From an uncultured Saprospiraceae bacterium (GTDB lineage Bacteria > Bacteroidota > Bacteroidia > Chitinophagales > Saprospiraceae), in NCBI GenBank assembly GCA_938033975.1, contig CALHKJ010000460.1, positions 1 through 7,280 on the forward strand: DNA of 7,280 bases. The letters are read 5' to 3'. How positions within the stretch are numbered: position 1 is the stretch's first letter; each line of letters starts with the position of its first letter. Under the pieces are notes generated by a model that was given only the letters and a program-made list of their open reading frames with translations, did not search any database and was not told where the DNA came from. Shown here one piece after another: positions 6,576 through 7,280 of the stretch. Made by a program: the position numbers and the translations under genes.

Positions 6576-6668
6576 TTATTTGATATGAATATCACCTAAG
6601 CTTAATCCAGTCGTTTCCAATTCAAAAGCATTATTAATTTGATCCTGACAAAATACAGCCGTTATTAT
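6576..6668 (-). other. Short alternative-frame open stretch overlapping the end of the secreted-protein gene
   Basis: In a frame different from the 6634-7280 gene, 30 codons run from after a TAG (6669-6671) to a TAA (6576-6578) and end NAFELETTGLSLGDIHIK. There is no ATG in front. The terminal pattern (TTGLS-G-alternating hydrophobics-K) faintly resembles the closing strands of type IX secretion sorting domains. It could be the remnant of a longer C-terminus cut off by a frameshift in the upstream gene, but the match is short and may be accidental. Confidence 0.15.
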
Positions 6669-7280
6669 CTACTAAAAGTTCACTCCCAGCATCAACTTGA
6701 AAATCATTTTTCAGTTCAACATAATTAGCTCCGCGATAATTAACACTGGTACCATTTCCGGTAATTAAATTACTTGCTTCGATATGATCACCTGCGGTAT
6801 AAGTGTGAGTTCCTGAGTTTATAGTATTAGAAATCAAGGTCACAGGCATACAGTTTGCATCCACTCCTACCAAATTGATATTATCAATGAAAATATTATT
6901 CCCATAACCATTAACACCAACTAAGGAAATGCTTACGTCTGTAAACCCAATGCCGGTATAATCATCTAGATTGATAGTTTCAGATCGCCATTCTGTACAT
7001 GATGGAACAAACGCATCGGTAACATATGCTGGTGGATTATTGGTAGCTAAAGTTAATTCACTCTTAGAATATTCAATAATAGGAATTCCGCATGAAGAAG
7101 AAACCTCAACCTCAAGGGCATCAAATAAATTGTTATTATATGGTGCATAAGCCACATCAAATGTTAAAGTAACATTTGTATATAAAGACAAATCCACTGT
7201 TGGCAAACGCAAATAGTCTCGTTCACCTGGAGCATTATATGTAAAATTCCATAATGCCGTGGCAGGATTACCATTACCCG
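6634..7280 (-). CDS. C-terminal part of a large secreted/surface protein: jelly-roll (choice-of-anchor/MAM-like) domain plus coathanger-stack end
   Basis: The gene is partial: the frame is open through the window edge at 7280, and 214 complete codons are visible before TAA at 6634-6636. The first visible residues read GNGNPATALWNFTYNAPGER. A jelly-roll domain of the choice-of-anchor J/MAM-like type fills about residues 15-135. It shows the usual landmarks DYLRLPTVDLS, TLTFDVAYA, LEVEVSSSCG, EWRSETINLDDYTG and NNIFIDNINLVGV. A beta-rich coathanger-stack module follows (INSGTHTYTAGDHIEA through GANYVELKNDFQVDAGSE) and ends in NNGCILSGSN. Such modules close large extracellular Bacteroidota proteins, often adhesins or M43-type metalloproteases; the catalytic part, if any, lies outside the window. 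No type A sorting domain of the type IX secretion system follows. The gene is separated from the downstream operon by 384 bp and is probably functionally unrelated. Confidence 0.85.
   Translation of the reverse strand, partial: GNGNPATALWNFTYNAPGERDYLRLPTVDLSLYTNVTLTFDVAYAPYNNNLFDALEVEVSSSCGIPIIEYSKSELTLATNNPPAYVTDAFVPSCTEWRSETINLDDYTGIGFTDVSISLVGVNGYGNNIFIDNINLVGVDANCMPVTLISNTINSGTHTYTAGDHIEASNLITGNGTSVNYRGANYVELKNDFQVDAGSELLVDNNGCILSGSN

Larger units (their letters stand above)
6250..6633. other. 384-bp intergenic region between the secreted-protein gene and the DUF4856 operon
   Basis: No intact gene is visible on either strand. The part nearest the operon (6250-6345) is strongly AT-rich and holds the promoter-like element and inverted repeats. 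The middle (about 6388-6504) is less AT-rich and contains a minus-strand open frame of 38 sense codons without a start that looks more like coding sequence than spacer. Bases 6525-6560 hold a weak hairpin. The end next to the secreted-protein gene holds another short open frame overlapping that gene's terminus. The plus strand has only very short open frames (for example the hydrophobic 20-residue one starting at ATG 6407) that I do not consider genes. Confidence 0.7.

Noticed and set aside
6582..6593. GATAT-GA-ATATC hairpin after the secreted-protein gene.
   Set aside because: Short AT-only-like stem with a 2-nt loop that cannot form well, and no following U-tract; not a terminator.

Overview
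The window looks like a piece of a Bacteroidota chromosome, probably Flavobacteriia or Cytophagia. The evidence is its AT-rich composition, a TonB-dependent receptor with an N-terminal carboxypeptidase-regulatory-like domain, lipoproteins of the DUF4856 and imelysin families, a C-terminal 'coathanger-stack' secreted-protein module, and a TAnnTTTG-type promoter element. No RNA gene, CRISPR array, insertion sequence or integrase is visible. Every credible gene is on the minus strand, so transcription runs from high to low coordinates.

Reading in the direction of transcription, the window opens inside a large secreted or surface protein (7280 to 6634, 5' end missing). It carries a jelly-roll/MAM-like 'choice-of-anchor' domain and a coathanger-stack C-terminus. 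A 384-bp gap follows (6633 to 6250). It contains two short open frames without starts that may be gene debris, one weak hairpin, and a promoter region with a near-perfect 23-bp palindrome where transcription should start.

A tightly packed four-gene operon follows: a DUF4856 lipoprotein (6249 to 5026), an imelysin-family lipoprotein (5022 to 3913), an integral membrane HTTM/vitamin K-dependent gamma-carboxylase-like protein (3913 to 2561), and a FecA-like TonB-dependent receptor (2571 to 49). The junctions are a 3-nt gap, a TAATG overlap of 1 nt and an 11-nt overlap, so co-transcription and translational coupling are very likely.

The likely joint role is metal (probably iron) acquisition. The receptor would move a metal complex across the outer membrane with TonB energy. 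The two lipoproteins would sit on the membrane as binding partners of the receptor or metal. The HTTM protein keeps the lysine and histidine-containing motifs of the eukaryotic gamma-glutamyl carboxylase, so a menaquinone-dependent modification of one of its operon partners is a testable, unproven idea. That link between a carboxylase-like enzyme and an imelysin/TonB uptake operon is the most interesting point here. The imelysin also lacks the canonical GxHxxE motif, the receptor has a 20-residue tail past its expected terminal aromatic residue, and the first gene of the operon must start at TTG.
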